The translations under genes were made by a program, and so were the position numbers. A DNA stretch of 64,000 nucleotides from Punctularia strigosozonata HHB-11173 SS5 (lineage: Eukaryota > Basidiomycota > Agaricomycetes > Corticiales > Punctulariaceae): assembly GCF_000264995.1 (NCBI RefSeq), contig NW_006767434.1, positions 2,620,344 through 2,684,343 on the forward strand, in the 5' to 3' direction. Position 1 is the stretch's first letter. Every line of letters starts with the position of its first letter. The notes beneath the pieces were generated by a model. The model was not told where the DNA came from. It worked only from the letters and a program-made list of their open reading frames with translations, and did no database searches. Below, piece by piece: positions 50,079 to 61,006 of the stretch.

Positions 50079-52004
50079 TCAACATCTCGTGTTCATCTGG
50101 GCATCGGTGTCAAACCGGCGCGCGAAACAGCCCACATAGCTGAGACTCACGTCGCGTGCAAACACGAGCATGTGACAGGATAGATATCCGTTGGCGAATC
50201 CGGATTCGGCGGAGGGGAAAAGATAGAGCCATTTGCGTTTGAATGCTTCCAGCACTTGCGGGTGCCCTTTGAATTCGGGATGGCCATCTATTATGTCTTG
50301 CTCGATAGAAGGAACATTCAATCGGAAGCGTCGGTTCCACTCCCGCAGTGTTCGAGCGTAGTCTAGGTTGAATGAGGATGAGATATTAGTCTAAAGGCAG
50401 ATGCAAAAGACTGACGAGGTCCGTGATTTTCGACTGCTTCAAGTTGCAGGCGGCCTGAAGTAGCGGAGTTTGCGGCGTTCACAAGGGCGGTAGCGCTAGG
50501 GAGCGCCCCGTTTGGCCACATATAATAACGGCTGAAATCGGGGTTTCTGGTGGACAAGAGGGTTTCACATACATTCAACTTCGTGATGCGGGGAAAACTG
50601 ACTGAAATTCTGTGTAGCGAGCTTCTGGCAGCGTTGAGGAGGTCACTACGGCCGTCGCATTTCTCGGCTTCAGGGCCCAGTCCACCATTGAGAAGTAATC
50701 TTTGTAATGGCGAGTGCCAACATGCTGCGGGAAAATAGAATGATTACTCAGCTCCCTGAGACGGGAAGGAACCACTGACCTCAATCATTTCAATGCTGAC
50801 GAACGCGTCGAACGCCTTCTCAAAGTGCGGAGGCAGTTTGCGGTAATCCATCAGATGGACGCGAATGGATCCCTCCAGCCCAGCTTCCCGGATGCGCTCT
50901 TCTCCGAGCTTTTTCTGCTCCACGGAAAGTGTCAAGGTGTCCACCGTGCATCCAGTCGTGCGGACAGCCTAAGCCATGTCAGGATAACATCGACATTTAG
51001 GGGTTGAAGACGCTCGTACCTCTATGGCGAGTCCGCACCAGCCTGAGCCGAATTCAAGCACCCGATCGCCTTTCTTGATGCCAGCCTTGGCGATCACATG
51101 TTGTATCTTCCGCCTCTGGGCGGCCTCAAGGTCGGAAGACTTGCGGTCGTCAGTGAGGTCTCCGTTTATACCACCCTCCTCGTCGCTCCATAGAGCGCAC
51201 GAATACCTGCGTCGTGGAAGTCAGTTAGGCGCGGTTCGTCGACGAGCGTTGACTGACATCATCTCCTCGCTAAGGAACGCCTGCAGCGGAGGAGTCAGTG
51301 TATTATAGCTATCAAGCTGCGGATGGGACGGCACCTTGAACATGGAATTGGAGCCATCATATCCAGCGACCGCATTCAGTCTTGATCGGGAAGGAGATTG
51401 GCCAAACAGTCCGCTCCAGAACTTGTAGCCAGTAGCAAAGGCATTATAGAACGTCGTTGCGAGTCCACCAAGATTTGGAGCATTGTATATCCATAACTGC
51501 GATCTTTACATTAGCATTGCATACGCCAAAGCATGCCAGAATATTCACGTCGCATATGAGTCGCAAATCTTCTGTCTCGATTTCTCCGAGCATATACGAC
51601 TCGGCGACTGGTCAGAAACATCAGTCATGTTTCGGAACGGAGTGGAAGCATGTCACTCTCACGTACATCCGAGATCATTGGATCTACAAACACGTTAAAC
51701 CTTCGCTCGAATGAATCGTGAGGTATACTGACAGGAATAAACGCGACCAAAACTTCTCACTGCACACAGATATTTGCGCTACCGGGATGGTCTCTGATGG
51801 TTTGCCAAACACATAGGATTGATCACCGTCGTGAATTTCTAGCTGGCCGATCTGGATGCCTTGCGCGAGGACGGATAGGATGTACGACCGAGCTGACGAT
51901 TTGGGTCAATGAAGTTCCTCGACGCTGAATACTCGAGAGATAACGTTACCATAGGATCTGAACCAGGAGGTCAGTCCACGGGGAGCGGCAGGTGCAACGG
52001 TCAT
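50079..52004 (-). CDS. Cyclopropane-fatty-acyl-phospholipid synthase-like SAM methyltransferase
   Basis: Transfers a methylene or methyl group from SAM to a lipid double bond (CFA synthase / mycolic-acid methyltransferase family). The start at 52004 gives MTVAPAAPRGLTSWFRSYG; an intron leads to SRSYILSVLAQGIQIGQLEIHDGDQSYVFG, SEKFWSRLF, and ESYMLGEIETEDLRLICD, matching the CFA-synthase N-terminal domain. Then LNAVAGYDGSNSMFK, YSCALWSDEEGG, the SAM motif I GDRVLEFGSGWCGLAIE, VDTLTLSVEQKKLGEERI, VHLMDYRKLP, and EMIE + HVGTRHYKDYF, the bicarbonate-site EMIEHVG restored across an intron. Later are YYMWPNGALPSATAL, EWNRRFRLN and FKRKWLYLFPSAESGFANGYLSCHMLVFAR. The second glycine of motif I is followed by WC rather than WG. 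The C-terminal 28 residues after FAR are less certain. It is divergent from the SDR. Confidence 0.9.
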
Positions 52005-52662
52005 GTTTGCTGCTCAGGCAAGAATCTATGGATATTCGCGACGGAAGCAGCGGTTGGCTGAGCGCTGATGATCTCCGGGCCTCGCGTCGGATCAAGTAAG
52101 CTACAATGGAGTTCCGTTAACGGTACCGTTATAAGGACTGCAGCATGAGAAAGAACACACTGGTCGTGGCAGTGGGCTCTGGGCGCAGAACGAGGAGCTT
52201 GGCCGGCGGGAGGCGCCTTCTTGAGCAAATGCGAATATTCTGATAGCTTTGGCCACTGCATTGCAGCATGTCCCAAGGGTAGAGCCGGGTTCGCACCATC
52301 ACTGGGATGTTCTTTCCAGAAGACGAAGAGATATAGTTGGAAGCATCGGCGACGGAGTGAGGCTGCACCGCCGGAGAAGCGCGATCATTGCGCGGTGCCT
52401 CGTCCCAGTCACGCTGTGAACGCTCGGGTGAGCCGTGCCGCGATCGTCGTTGCCTGGACGAAGAGCGCGATCGCCAGATGTTGGGCCGGCTTGACCAGTG
52501 CGCAGACCACTGCCACGGCCAGCGCGCTTCCCACGCCAGCCCGCGAGAAGACGTTGCTCTCTATCGCTGATGAGAACAACTCCCCGTTCTGTTCGTCCGT
52601 GATGCTCGGCAACGGCCCTCCACTTTGCCGGTCCCGACACCGGCCTGACCTTGGAGAGCGCC
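52005..52662. promoter_or_regulatory. Bidirectional promoter, CFA synthase / SDR
   Basis: 658 bp between divergent starts. It contains the overlapping palindromes at 52114-52130. No coding homology was recognised, although long accidental frames occur between 52220 and 52660 on both strands because of high GC content. Confidence 0.5.
52114..52130. promoter_or_regulatory. Overlapping palindromic site CCGTTAACGGTACCGTT
   Basis: CCGTTAACGG (52114-52123) is a perfect 10-bp palindrome; AACGGTACCGTT (52119-52130) is a perfect 12-bp palindrome sharing its middle. Together they make three alternating CCGTT/AACGG half-sites. It lies about 110 bp upstream of the CFA-synthase start and 530 bp upstream of the SDR start. 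AACGG resembles a Myb-type core. Role inferred only from symmetry and position. Confidence 0.5.
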
Positions 52663-53968
52663 ATGATGTACCAAGGAAAGACCGCGCTCGTAACGGGTGA
52701 GTAGCGTCGCGTCCGACGTCGTCGTACCGGTCTAAGGCCCGTGTTCTTACAGGCTCTGCGTCGGGGATCGGCGAATACCTGGTCAACCACCTGTACCGTA
52801 ACGGGTACGCCCCGCTGCTACGTACCGAACGCGCATTCAATTCACCATATACATTAGCGCCACCGTCGTGTGCGCGGATATCAGGGAGAAGGAAGTGCAG
52901 AAGGTTGCGGACTCTTTGAACGCGCAAGGGAGCGCAGCTGGCCAGAAAGCGTTTGCCATCTCAGGGGACGTTACCAAATGGGACTCGGTCGTTGGCATGT
53001 TCAAGGCCACCGAAGAACTCCTGAAAAAACACACCGGCAAATCCAACATCAGCTTCGTATTTGCGTACGCCGTTTCGCTTTCACGCACTGCTCATACATG
53101 CCGAACAATCGTGCCCAGCAACGCAGGTGCTGCCGCGATCGGCTTCCCATTCCAAAGGGGCGAACCGAACATTACATCTATCTCAGTCAACCTAATCGGC
53201 GCGCTTTACACCATACAAGGTGAGGCAAACTGCGACATTCCTGCGGGATCCAAGAGGGCTCACACGAAGCAACACAGCTGCGATCAACCACTTCCGCAAG
53301 CACCGCGCGCCGGGCCGCATAATCGTCACAGCTTCTCAATCATCACTCCACCCCTTCGGCGGGGAGCCCATCTAGTGCGTATACTTATTTCCCGGCTAGA
53401 CGCTGTGCATAACCGTTCCTCCCCTGCAGCACGGCTTCCAAGCATGGGGTCCTCGGGCTCGTCCGCGCGACCGCTATCGCGCTTGAGAACGAGAAGAACA
53501 TCACTATCAAGTACGTAGAGACGTGTTCCGTGTTTAGACACGTGTTGTTGACCTCTTCACCGCAGCGCCATAGGACCTGTACATGCATTCCTTCACGTTT
53601 CTTCTCATGAGTCTGACACTGCGAATAGGGCAGCACTGATTCCACCCTGATGCCTGATGTGGTCTTACAAGGCATGAATTCCCGCGGCTGGGCAGTGGAA
53701 AAGGACACCAGTACGTGTCTCTATCTTCATGTTATCCCCGAACCATCCTAATATGTTACTCCTCAGTCATGCGGGCCTTTGACGTCTTCTTGAAGCCCGA
53801 TTCGAAGCTATCCGGTGCCTTCGTGGAGGCCATCGGTGACACCGTCAACCTGTTCGAGTTCCCCTTGCCAAGTACGTACAATTCGTGTTTGTGCCTCAAT
53901 CGATGGTTCTTGACATTCTGATCACACTGGCTACAGCCAAGGACACCGGGTTCAAATGCAAACTCTGA
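52663..53968 (+). CDS. Short-chain dehydrogenase/reductase
   Basis: Classical SDR, NAD(P)-dependent oxidation or reduction of a hydroxyl or keto group. The start MMYQGKTALVTG at 52663 (a second ATG follows at once) leads across an intron to SASGIGEYLVNHLYRNG, so TGSASGIG is the cofactor glycine motif. Then ATVVCADIREKEVQKVADSLN, GDVTKWDSVVGMFKA, NISFVFANAGAAAIG (NAG motif), NLIGALYTIQ, APGRIIVTASQSSLHPFGGEPIYTASKHGVLGLVRATAIALENEKNITINAIGP (read in blocks), with the catalytic Ser and the YxxSK Tyr/Lys intact across an intron. C-terminus VMRAFDVFLKPDSKLSGAFVEAIGDTVNLFEFPLP, then TKDTGFKCKL. D after the second strand (CADIRE) suggests NAD preference. It resembles 15-hydroxyprostaglandin-dehydrogenase-like SDRs. 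It is head to head with CFA synthase and tail to tail with FMO2. Confidence 0.9.
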
Positions 53969-54330
53969 GGCGAGCGCATGCCACGACTTTCACATCATAA
54001 GTCATTGAACATATGTTCCCTTAGGGACAAGATATATTTAGTGTTCGTCGTTGTACATGTGCGATTTGCATACGATGGCTGGAATATAGTCCAATAAATC
54101 ACGGATCGTATTGACTCCCAATAACACGCGAGCCAATCACTGGAACCCGCATGTAAACTCGCATCACATGATGTGACAACGGTTGCAACTGATAGCGAAA
54201 CCGTCTCCAGAGTCGGTTTCAATGTTAGTCGCAGCTGCTTTCATGTTGAGTGACGAATGTGCGCTCCCGGGTGCATCATAGGTTCTAAAACGTTGTCATC
54301 AGCGACCGCGTTCAGAATCCATCCCACGAC
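53969..54330. other. Convergent 3' intergenic region SDR / FMO2
   Basis: 362 bp between two stop codons. No feature was recognised. Confidence 0.5.
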
Positions 54331-56800
54331 CTACTCCGTGTATCCCAGCTCCTGAGCGAGAATTTGGAGCGCCTGTTTTACAATGGAGTGCGACCCTGAG
54401 TACGACTTTCCTTCGAGTGTTAGGGAATACACTCACCAGATGCTTGCTGAAGAACCTTGAATGCTGGAAGGCACCCGGACTGAACCACAAACCGGGTTGC
54501 CCAGTTGGCCGGTAGCACTTGGTCAATTCTCCTTCGGAGTCGAGTCCCCATACCTTGTTCCCGATCTTCTCAGTAACACCGGGGCCGAACAGGTCTGTAG
54601 CACTGGTGATGATGGGCTTGTTTCCAGTTCTAAGATTCGATTCGATTGAGTACCAAATAGTGAAGACGGGGCTAACGCGATGCTTACGCCAGAACCACGA
54701 CGTCGGCTTCAAGACGAGAGCCATCGGCAAAGACAACGGCGTTCTTCTCAAAGTGGTCGATTTCGACCCCGCTCTTGACCTTGATCTTGCCGTCAATGAT
54801 CGACTGCGCACATCCGAAGTCGAGCACTGGAGAGACACCACGAGAATAAGATTGCGCGACAGCGCGTAACAAGACATTGGGACTCACGAGTGCCACTGCT
54901 GACTTTCTCGAAGAAGAAACCGATGAGACCGACTTCGCCCTTACCCGGTTCGATCTCCCACGTCAGGCGGAAGCCCTTCTCGCGGAGGCCGTTATGTATG
55001 TCCTTGTCCATCTCCTTGAGGCGTGCTGTACCGCCGCCCGCGGCGAATCTCATGGCCAGACGGTATGGCATGCTGTGATTGGCAAAATCGGCATCCTCGA
55101 TCGCACGGCTCTCCGCGAATGCGGTAGAGAAGATAGCGGCGTCGGCCGTTCTAGAGGATATTACGCAGGTAGCGGAACGCTGAACCATCGTCACCTCCGC
55201 GGCACCATGCATAGGCGACAGGAAGGACTGCGCAACGTCCGCGGCTGCATTGCACTACGAAAGTGTCAATTCTGCATTGCCATAGGAGAGTTGAGACGTT
55301 CGCACGGCGCCGACAACCACAGCTTTCTTGCCCGCCCATCGTTCGAAGTTCTTGTGGTCGTCGCTGTGGTAGATTTCGCCCTTGAATTTGTCCATTCCGG
55401 GCCATCTCGGTACATTCTTACGCCCATTACCGGTGGCCATTACGATATGCTTGGGACGCGCATGCACTACTCGTGTTTCGGTTCCTAGGCACGTCATGAG
55501 TTGCCGCGCAGCGAGGACAAAGCTGAACGTCTCACGACCTTTGGATGTCTTGATGGTCCTGCGAATTGCAACAGTCCATCGCCCAGTTTTCTTGTCGAAA
55601 GCGGGCGCCGGCTCCGAGAGGACTTCAGAAGATTGCCAGATGACCAGGTTCTGTCCTATGGCATACGCCTCCAGGAAGTCTGCCACCATGTCTTTAGGTA
55701 CAAATTTGGGGTAGGTCTTCCTACGATGCACCAAGCTAAGATTAGTATGACAGATGGGAAAGTGGCGAAGTGCACTCACGGATACGGGTGGTACAGCACT
55801 GTTGAGCAGTTGATTGAGATACACGAGGGGCACAGGTCACATAAAGTTACTCACTCGCACAGTGATGCGCGGAAGTGTGTAGAGATAAATTTGGGTATCT
55901 GTGGACGAGTGCCTTGAGAGACTTCTCATTGAGATACCACAAGAATGATCACTCGCCTTGCCCGCCAGACGTCTCCAACGCGGGCGGATTTCTCTACCAC
56001 AAGGGCGCGAAGTCCCATGCGACCCATCCTTGCGGCGCACATCATACCCGCCTGGCCAGCTCCGACTGTTGACGTAGAGTATTGTATTAGTTACGGAATT
56101 AGTCGTCCGTAGACACGATAGGTCACTGACCAATCAAGACAGTGGGATCATTTTCAGTGTTTGAAATGATCTCCGCTTTCACTTCAGGCCAAGTCTTCTT
56201 GTGTTCGTCCCATATGCCCAGCGGTCGCTCCTTCGGCTCCTCGTGTCCCACGATATCTTCAATGTTCATGAACAGTGTCAAGGCCCTGAAGCTAGGCCCG
56301 CCACCAGAACCGGCTTGCGAAGGGTCAGGCACCAGTCGCACCAGCCCTCGACCCACGCGGTCCGGGTTGGCCAATCTGAACGCGAACGTGGCCATAATCC
56401 CGACTACTCCGGAAGGAGCGCCAGGGATCGGGAAAGGCGAAGGTGGTCCAAGGCTCGAAGTCGTCTCAATCTTCATATCGCTCAGTGCGGCGTATTTCAA
56501 ACGCGTCGAAGGTTCGCCCTTGCCCTCATGATCTTGCGATAGGTAAGACTCGATCTTCTCGCGCCCTTCGAGAGAGTGAAAGTCCCATCCAAAACATAGT
56601 AGGTCTGGGACAGCATTAGTATGGATCATATATGTTGGTCCAACGCACGTACCACGCAACCATCCGGTCGGCAGAAAAAGAGCGGCGAACTGCGCAGGGT
56701 CAGAGCTCGCGCCAGCCTTGCCCAGTCGCGCTAGCCAGCTGTCGGCAATGGTGAGCAATTCGGCGGGCGGAGCAGGTGTGGTGGTAGGGTCCGTAGCCAT
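54331..56800 (-). CDS. Flavin-containing monooxygenase, copy 2
   Basis: Paralogue of the FMO at 39.4-41.8 kb, same strand and same domain order. The start at 56800 gives MATDPTTTPAPPAELLTIADSWLARLGKAG, an NTF2/SnoaL-like part (FAALFLPTGWLR + DLLCFGWDFHSLEGREKIESYLS), IETTSSLGPPSPFPIPGAPSG, then DPTVLIG and the FAD motif, VWRAR + YPNLSLHTSAHHC, PKFVPKDMVADFLEAYAIGQNLVIW, HIVMATGNGRKNVPRWPGM, FKGEIYHSDDHKNFERW, KKAVVVGA, ATCVISSRTADAAIFSTAFAESRAIEDADFANHSMPYRL (in blocks), FGCAQSIIDGKIKVKSGVEIDHF and GNKPIITSATDLFGPGVTEKIGNKVWGL. The end is FSKHL + ALQILAQELGYTE, stop 54331-54333. An intron splits HL/ALQIL here but not in copy 1. A GC-AG intron (55899-55956) is shared with copy 1. Motifs are intact. 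Confidence 0.9.
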
Positions 56801-58732
56801 CGTGGTGTTCTTGGAGGGCGAATCGAGAGCCTCAAGCGTCTACTTCAACCTGCTGCAAATGTGTCAGCCTCATTGCACCCCGTGCAGCACAATATGCCCG
56901 GAGAAGAGAACATGTGCAGGATAAGCACGTCTTGGGATCAATTCTGAGCGATTGAATGAGATCCGGGCATGCGAATAACCGTATGACTGGTTTCATCTCG
57001 TGCCAACGCGGTTTGCACGCTGATGTTGCCCGTGTAGTGACATGCGAGTGAAGCCGGTCGATGCGACTTTCGCAGTGCGAAAGCGTTTGGGTGACGAGCT
57101 GAACGTCCACACTAGCTCGGTTGGGTAGGTGTGATGGGTTAATTCAGGGAAGTAAGCAGTCATCATTTACTTTGCGGCCACAGGCTCGTGCTTCCATTTG
57201 CAGGCAATTCGGCGACTACACAGCCTGTGAAGCAAACATACCGCCACGAGCAGATTCTGAAGATAGTCTTCTGGCCCCAGTCGCCATGCAGTTGATGACA
57301 CGATATGTCAAGGGCTATATATTGTTTGCTCTCGATTTCAGGGAAATAAGGCGGGACTCCGCTATCCAACTTCGGAAAGCTAGGGAAACTGATGATCAGG
57401 CCAAGATGTAGTGCGGAACGGTCTGCATACCCAAACCTACATAATCGTTGGAACATGGTCCGAAAGGGGAGCAGCTTCCATGCCTCCAGTGATACACAGC
57501 ATCGTCTATCGCATCATGTCTTCGTTCACGGAGGCCGGGCAGGTCGGACCTTCAAACTTTGCGATGGAGGGTGGAAGCCAAACTAGGGACTTGAAAGTGT
57601 GATAAACCCGCGCCTGGGAGCCCGCGGTGTTACGTCGCACAATCTGCGGATACGCAGTCAGCGGAGACGACCAGTCGCGAGTGAATTGACAAGCTGGATG
57701 GCCACACGCTCAAAGTCGTGACAATGCTCGGGCGCTTATTTATCGTGCTGGTCGTCATTCCCACACTGCTTCCACTGACTCACTCCTGACCATCTAACGC
57801 ATTAACATCCGTGATTGGCAGCGAGCTCACACTGCATCGTGGCGTAAACGGGGGCGCTCATGTCCGTCTTGTGATCACCTTCTCCACTTCCTTGGGAGAA
57901 AGACGATAATAGCAAGGTGCTGTCGCTTCAGCTTCGCTGGTTGCACATGGAGCAGTCCGGTCACTTGCACAAACAGTGCGCTCGTAAATGATAGGCCACC
58001 GGGTCGTGACTAGACTACCGTCAACACCATCCAATGAGAGAAGAGCGGAATGGCTCCTTCCAGCCCGGGAAAGCAACGCGACAGGAGGCGCCCGAAATAG
58101 CCCATTCCAGCTGGAATCGGACATTGCGGCCAGGTGACGCGCGAATCGCTCGTTTTCCTGAGTTTGTCCGCGTGTACAGCAATCGCGCGTCCTCAGTAGA
58201 CGGAACGACTGCGAACGTAGCAGTGCTCGGACGCGCTTAGGTTTTCTTGTGGAGGTTGTGTTCAGCCTGAGGTACGGTCAAATGGGACTCCCGTGTTCAT
58301 TGTTCAATTATTTCCAGGCATTCAGTAACAAGACAACCATCACACCGTTTCTGTGATGATGACGTGCGAAAGGCATGCAGTTTTGCTCAAGGTTTTATTC
58401 TCGCACCGGCGGATTCGCGACATGATAGCAAGTTACGGCACCGACCAGCGCCCATTTCAGCCGTCCTGATGATCACGTCCCCAAACACTCGGTTCTAGGA
58501 ATTGATGTGAACCCCTCCAGTTAGCCTTGCAACCTGGGGACTGCTTCCGTTGCGCGCGTGGAGACACGCTTATGTCCCTCTCACGCGAACTTCGCCAGGA
58601 CCCGTACCACAGCCTCCGACTGAGAAGGATTGGTCCAAAGGCTTGCTTTTAGTTCTACGTTGTTTGGAGTTGGTGCAGACTAGCTGCCTCCGAACTTTCC
58701 TTGCCCTTGTTAGCAAGCGAGGTGTACCAGTC
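56801..58732. other. 1.9-kb divergent gap FMO2 / DUF6534 gene
   Basis: No recognised gene. Small frames (57392-57602 plus, 57858-58124 minus) lack known motifs. No long repeats were seen. The size is unusual compared with the 330-890-bp promoters of the left half. Confidence 0.5.
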
Positions 58733-60208
58733 ATGTCCGCACCACCACCTCCAGCACCTCCGCTCCCGAGCTTGGGACTCACGCTCGGTGCCCTTTATGT
58801 CGGAGTCATCGTCTCCGTATTGTAAGTATGGTTTTCAGTTGTAGATGGAATGAACGGGAGGATGCAATACTATGTACCCGTTTGTGTTAGTCACAATCGT
58901 TCACACCTTGGTTTTCAGCTTGTTCGGTATAGCAACGCTGCAGACGTACAATTACTATGTCAACTTCCCCACGGACAAGATGCGATTGAAGGCGCTGGTA
59001 AGTCAAATCCCGTGCATGGTGCCTTCTCAAATTCACCATCGTCGATTAGGTGGGCGGTCTTTGGGTCATGGACGCCTTCCACTGTGCGATTATAGCGCAT
59101 GCCGCGTACCATTACGCCATCGCCAACTATTTCAACCCAGCGGTCCTGGAGTTCGGCGTCTGGTCGCTCGACATTGGCACCGTGGTCACGGCGATTGTAG
59201 CGTGCACCTGCCAGGCGTTCTTCACCGTACGGGTATGGGTCCTCGGCAAGAACTACATCGTGACGGCGGTGTGCGCGATCCTGTGTTTGCTCAGGCTGGT
59301 CCTCAGCATCGTCACGACGTACGGCTCGCTTCACATTCGCGACGTCGCCGTTTATGAGAAGAAATTCGGCTGGAGTATCCGTACAGGGTATGTCTTGAAT
59401 AATCGATCGTTCATAGTCCTCGCTGACGTCCGGCTCAGTCTCGGCGTTGCAACTGCCGCCGACGTGTGCATAGCGGCAGCTCTTGTTTACTATTTGTCAC
59501 GAAACCAGACGGCGTTCGCGAACACCAAGCGCTTGATCCAGCGGATGCTCAGTGAGTGGACCCGGCGCCCTGCATCAATTGGTAGCTCATCACGCCGCAG
59601 CTTTCACGATCGAGACATGCTTAATCACTTCGACGGTCACCGTCATTGATATCATTTGCGTAAGTGATTGACACTCACTGGGCGTTGACCGTCGACTGAC
59701 GTTGAGCCCTCGTATAGTTTGCCACCATGCCCGACAACTTTGTGTTCTTGGGCCTTTACTTCTTAGTGTCCAAGCGTCAGTTTATTTTGTTCCGTCGATG
59801 AGATGACGCCGCCTCAATGAATTTGTCAGTGTACTCGAACTCGCTGCTGACTTCACTCAATGCCCGTCAAAGCTTCAGGGAGGGCCATACCGGCCCCTCA
59901 CGCTTGACCACGGGCACCAGCGGCGTCGGAATCACGACGGGCACATACATTAACCGATCCAACCCATATGTAGGACATCGTGCTTACGCGTGCTATTCGT
60001 CAGTTGACGTTGTGTTCAGTCTTCAAAGATGTATGGCTCTGATATCAAGAGCGACCCGGATCCGATGGATGTTAGTGCAGGCGAGACCGTCACCGTGGGC
60101 GCTATCGAGTTGTCGGATGCCCGTAAGGTGAGATCCTCCGAGCTTTTTGTCAACGGTCATGCTAAACGTTCTCTCCAGTATCAGCCCCCGTCGCAATGGC
60201 ATGAGTGA
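58733..60208 (+). CDS. DUF6534-type multi-pass membrane protein
   Basis: Basidiomycete-expanded family of seven-helix proteins with unknown function. MSAPPPPAPPLPSLGLTLGALYVGVIVSVL, then LFGIATLQTYNYYVNFPTDKMRLKAL, VGGLWVMDAFHCAIIAHAAYHYAIANYFNPAVLEFGVWSLDIGTVVTAIVACTCQAFFTVRVWVLGKNY (read in blocks), ILCLLRLVLSIVTTYGSL, LADVRLSLGVATAADVCIAAALVYYLSRNQTAFANTKRLIQRML, FTIETCLITSTVTVIDIIC, FATMPDNFVFLGLYFLVSK and LYSNSLLTSLNARQSFRE. The order QTYxYYxxFPxD - LHxxFxxHALYxY - NYFNP - VWSL - SRTxF..TDxLIxRL - YSNSLLATLNxR is the family pattern. The cytosolic tail ends SDARK and then either YQPPSQWHE through a 51-nt intron or a 17-residue longer read-through. Confidence 0.88.
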
Positions 60209-61006
60209 TTTGTACCGACTACTATACCTACTCAACCAGCGAGCTCTCGACTGGTATGAGTGTAACAGATCGACGGCCTTATACCATAACCACTTGTTTC
60301 CACCTTGCCGCTTTATCCGGCCGAGTTGAAGCCAGGGGCTCATATGCTATTCTCGGATGTCCCAGTTTGTCACTCCTTAACGCGGTGACGATCGCTGTAC
60401 CTACAGCTCCGCGGGTTACCCGCTACTGTACCATATAGTATATTTATTGGTTCTCCCATGTCACTGTCTGGAGGTGGGATTGGGTAGAACCCGAATTGGG
60501 CATCAAACGGTGTGTTCAATGCCAATGAAGCCAACTTGGTTTTCGGTCCTAAAATTGCCCCGACAGACGCTGGCCGTCACGGAGCTCTCGCTTATCGTTG
60601 CCGGTATGCAGTGAAGGGCGCTGAGCCTGCGCCGGCTGATCTGCATGAGCTGAGCTGCTCAGCTCACCGGAGCGAACCGAGGGAGCATCTCGGCGATCAA
60701 CGTAATAAGCCGGCACGCGGGTGATGAAATGGAAGCCCGGTTACGTCAGAACACCCGGGCTACGCTCTCCCATGTCTTGCTATCTTAAGACACAGCAGTG
60801 AACAGCGATCTGGTTCTGAGGATGGCCGGGCGTCTGTCGAATTCATTCCGCCGCGCGGCACCCACGCCCCGCTCTGTGCCATCGCCGTGCCCGCCGCCTC
60901 GAGCACAGTAGGTGCCAGGGAGGTTCAACGGAGCCCCAGGACTGGCACCCGCTCTTCGCGTCCCCCACCACCGACGACGAGCGTCGAACGCGACGAAAAA
61001 GACGTC
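60209..61006. other. Gene-free stretch upstream of the MFS gene
   Basis: About 800 bp between DUF6534 and the MFS transporter. It holds the 21-bp palindrome at 60646-60666 and no recognisable gene. Confidence 0.5.
60646..60666. repeat. Perfect 21-bp palindrome (10-bp arms, one-base centre)
   Basis: TGAGCTGAGC, one T, then GCTCAGCTCA, its exact reverse complement. Each arm is itself built from TGAGC repeats. It lies about 340 bp upstream of the MFS start. It could bind a dimeric factor or be chance. Confidence 0.7.

Noticed and set aside
52220-52700. Long open frames on both strands just upstream of the SDR gene.
   Set aside because: GC-rich composition leaves all frames open here; the translations are Arg/Ala-rich and match nothing. 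The true SDR start is at 52663.
57858-58124. 88-codon minus-strand frame in the FMO2/DUF6534 gap.
   Set aside because: No recognisable domain, signal peptide or splice partner.
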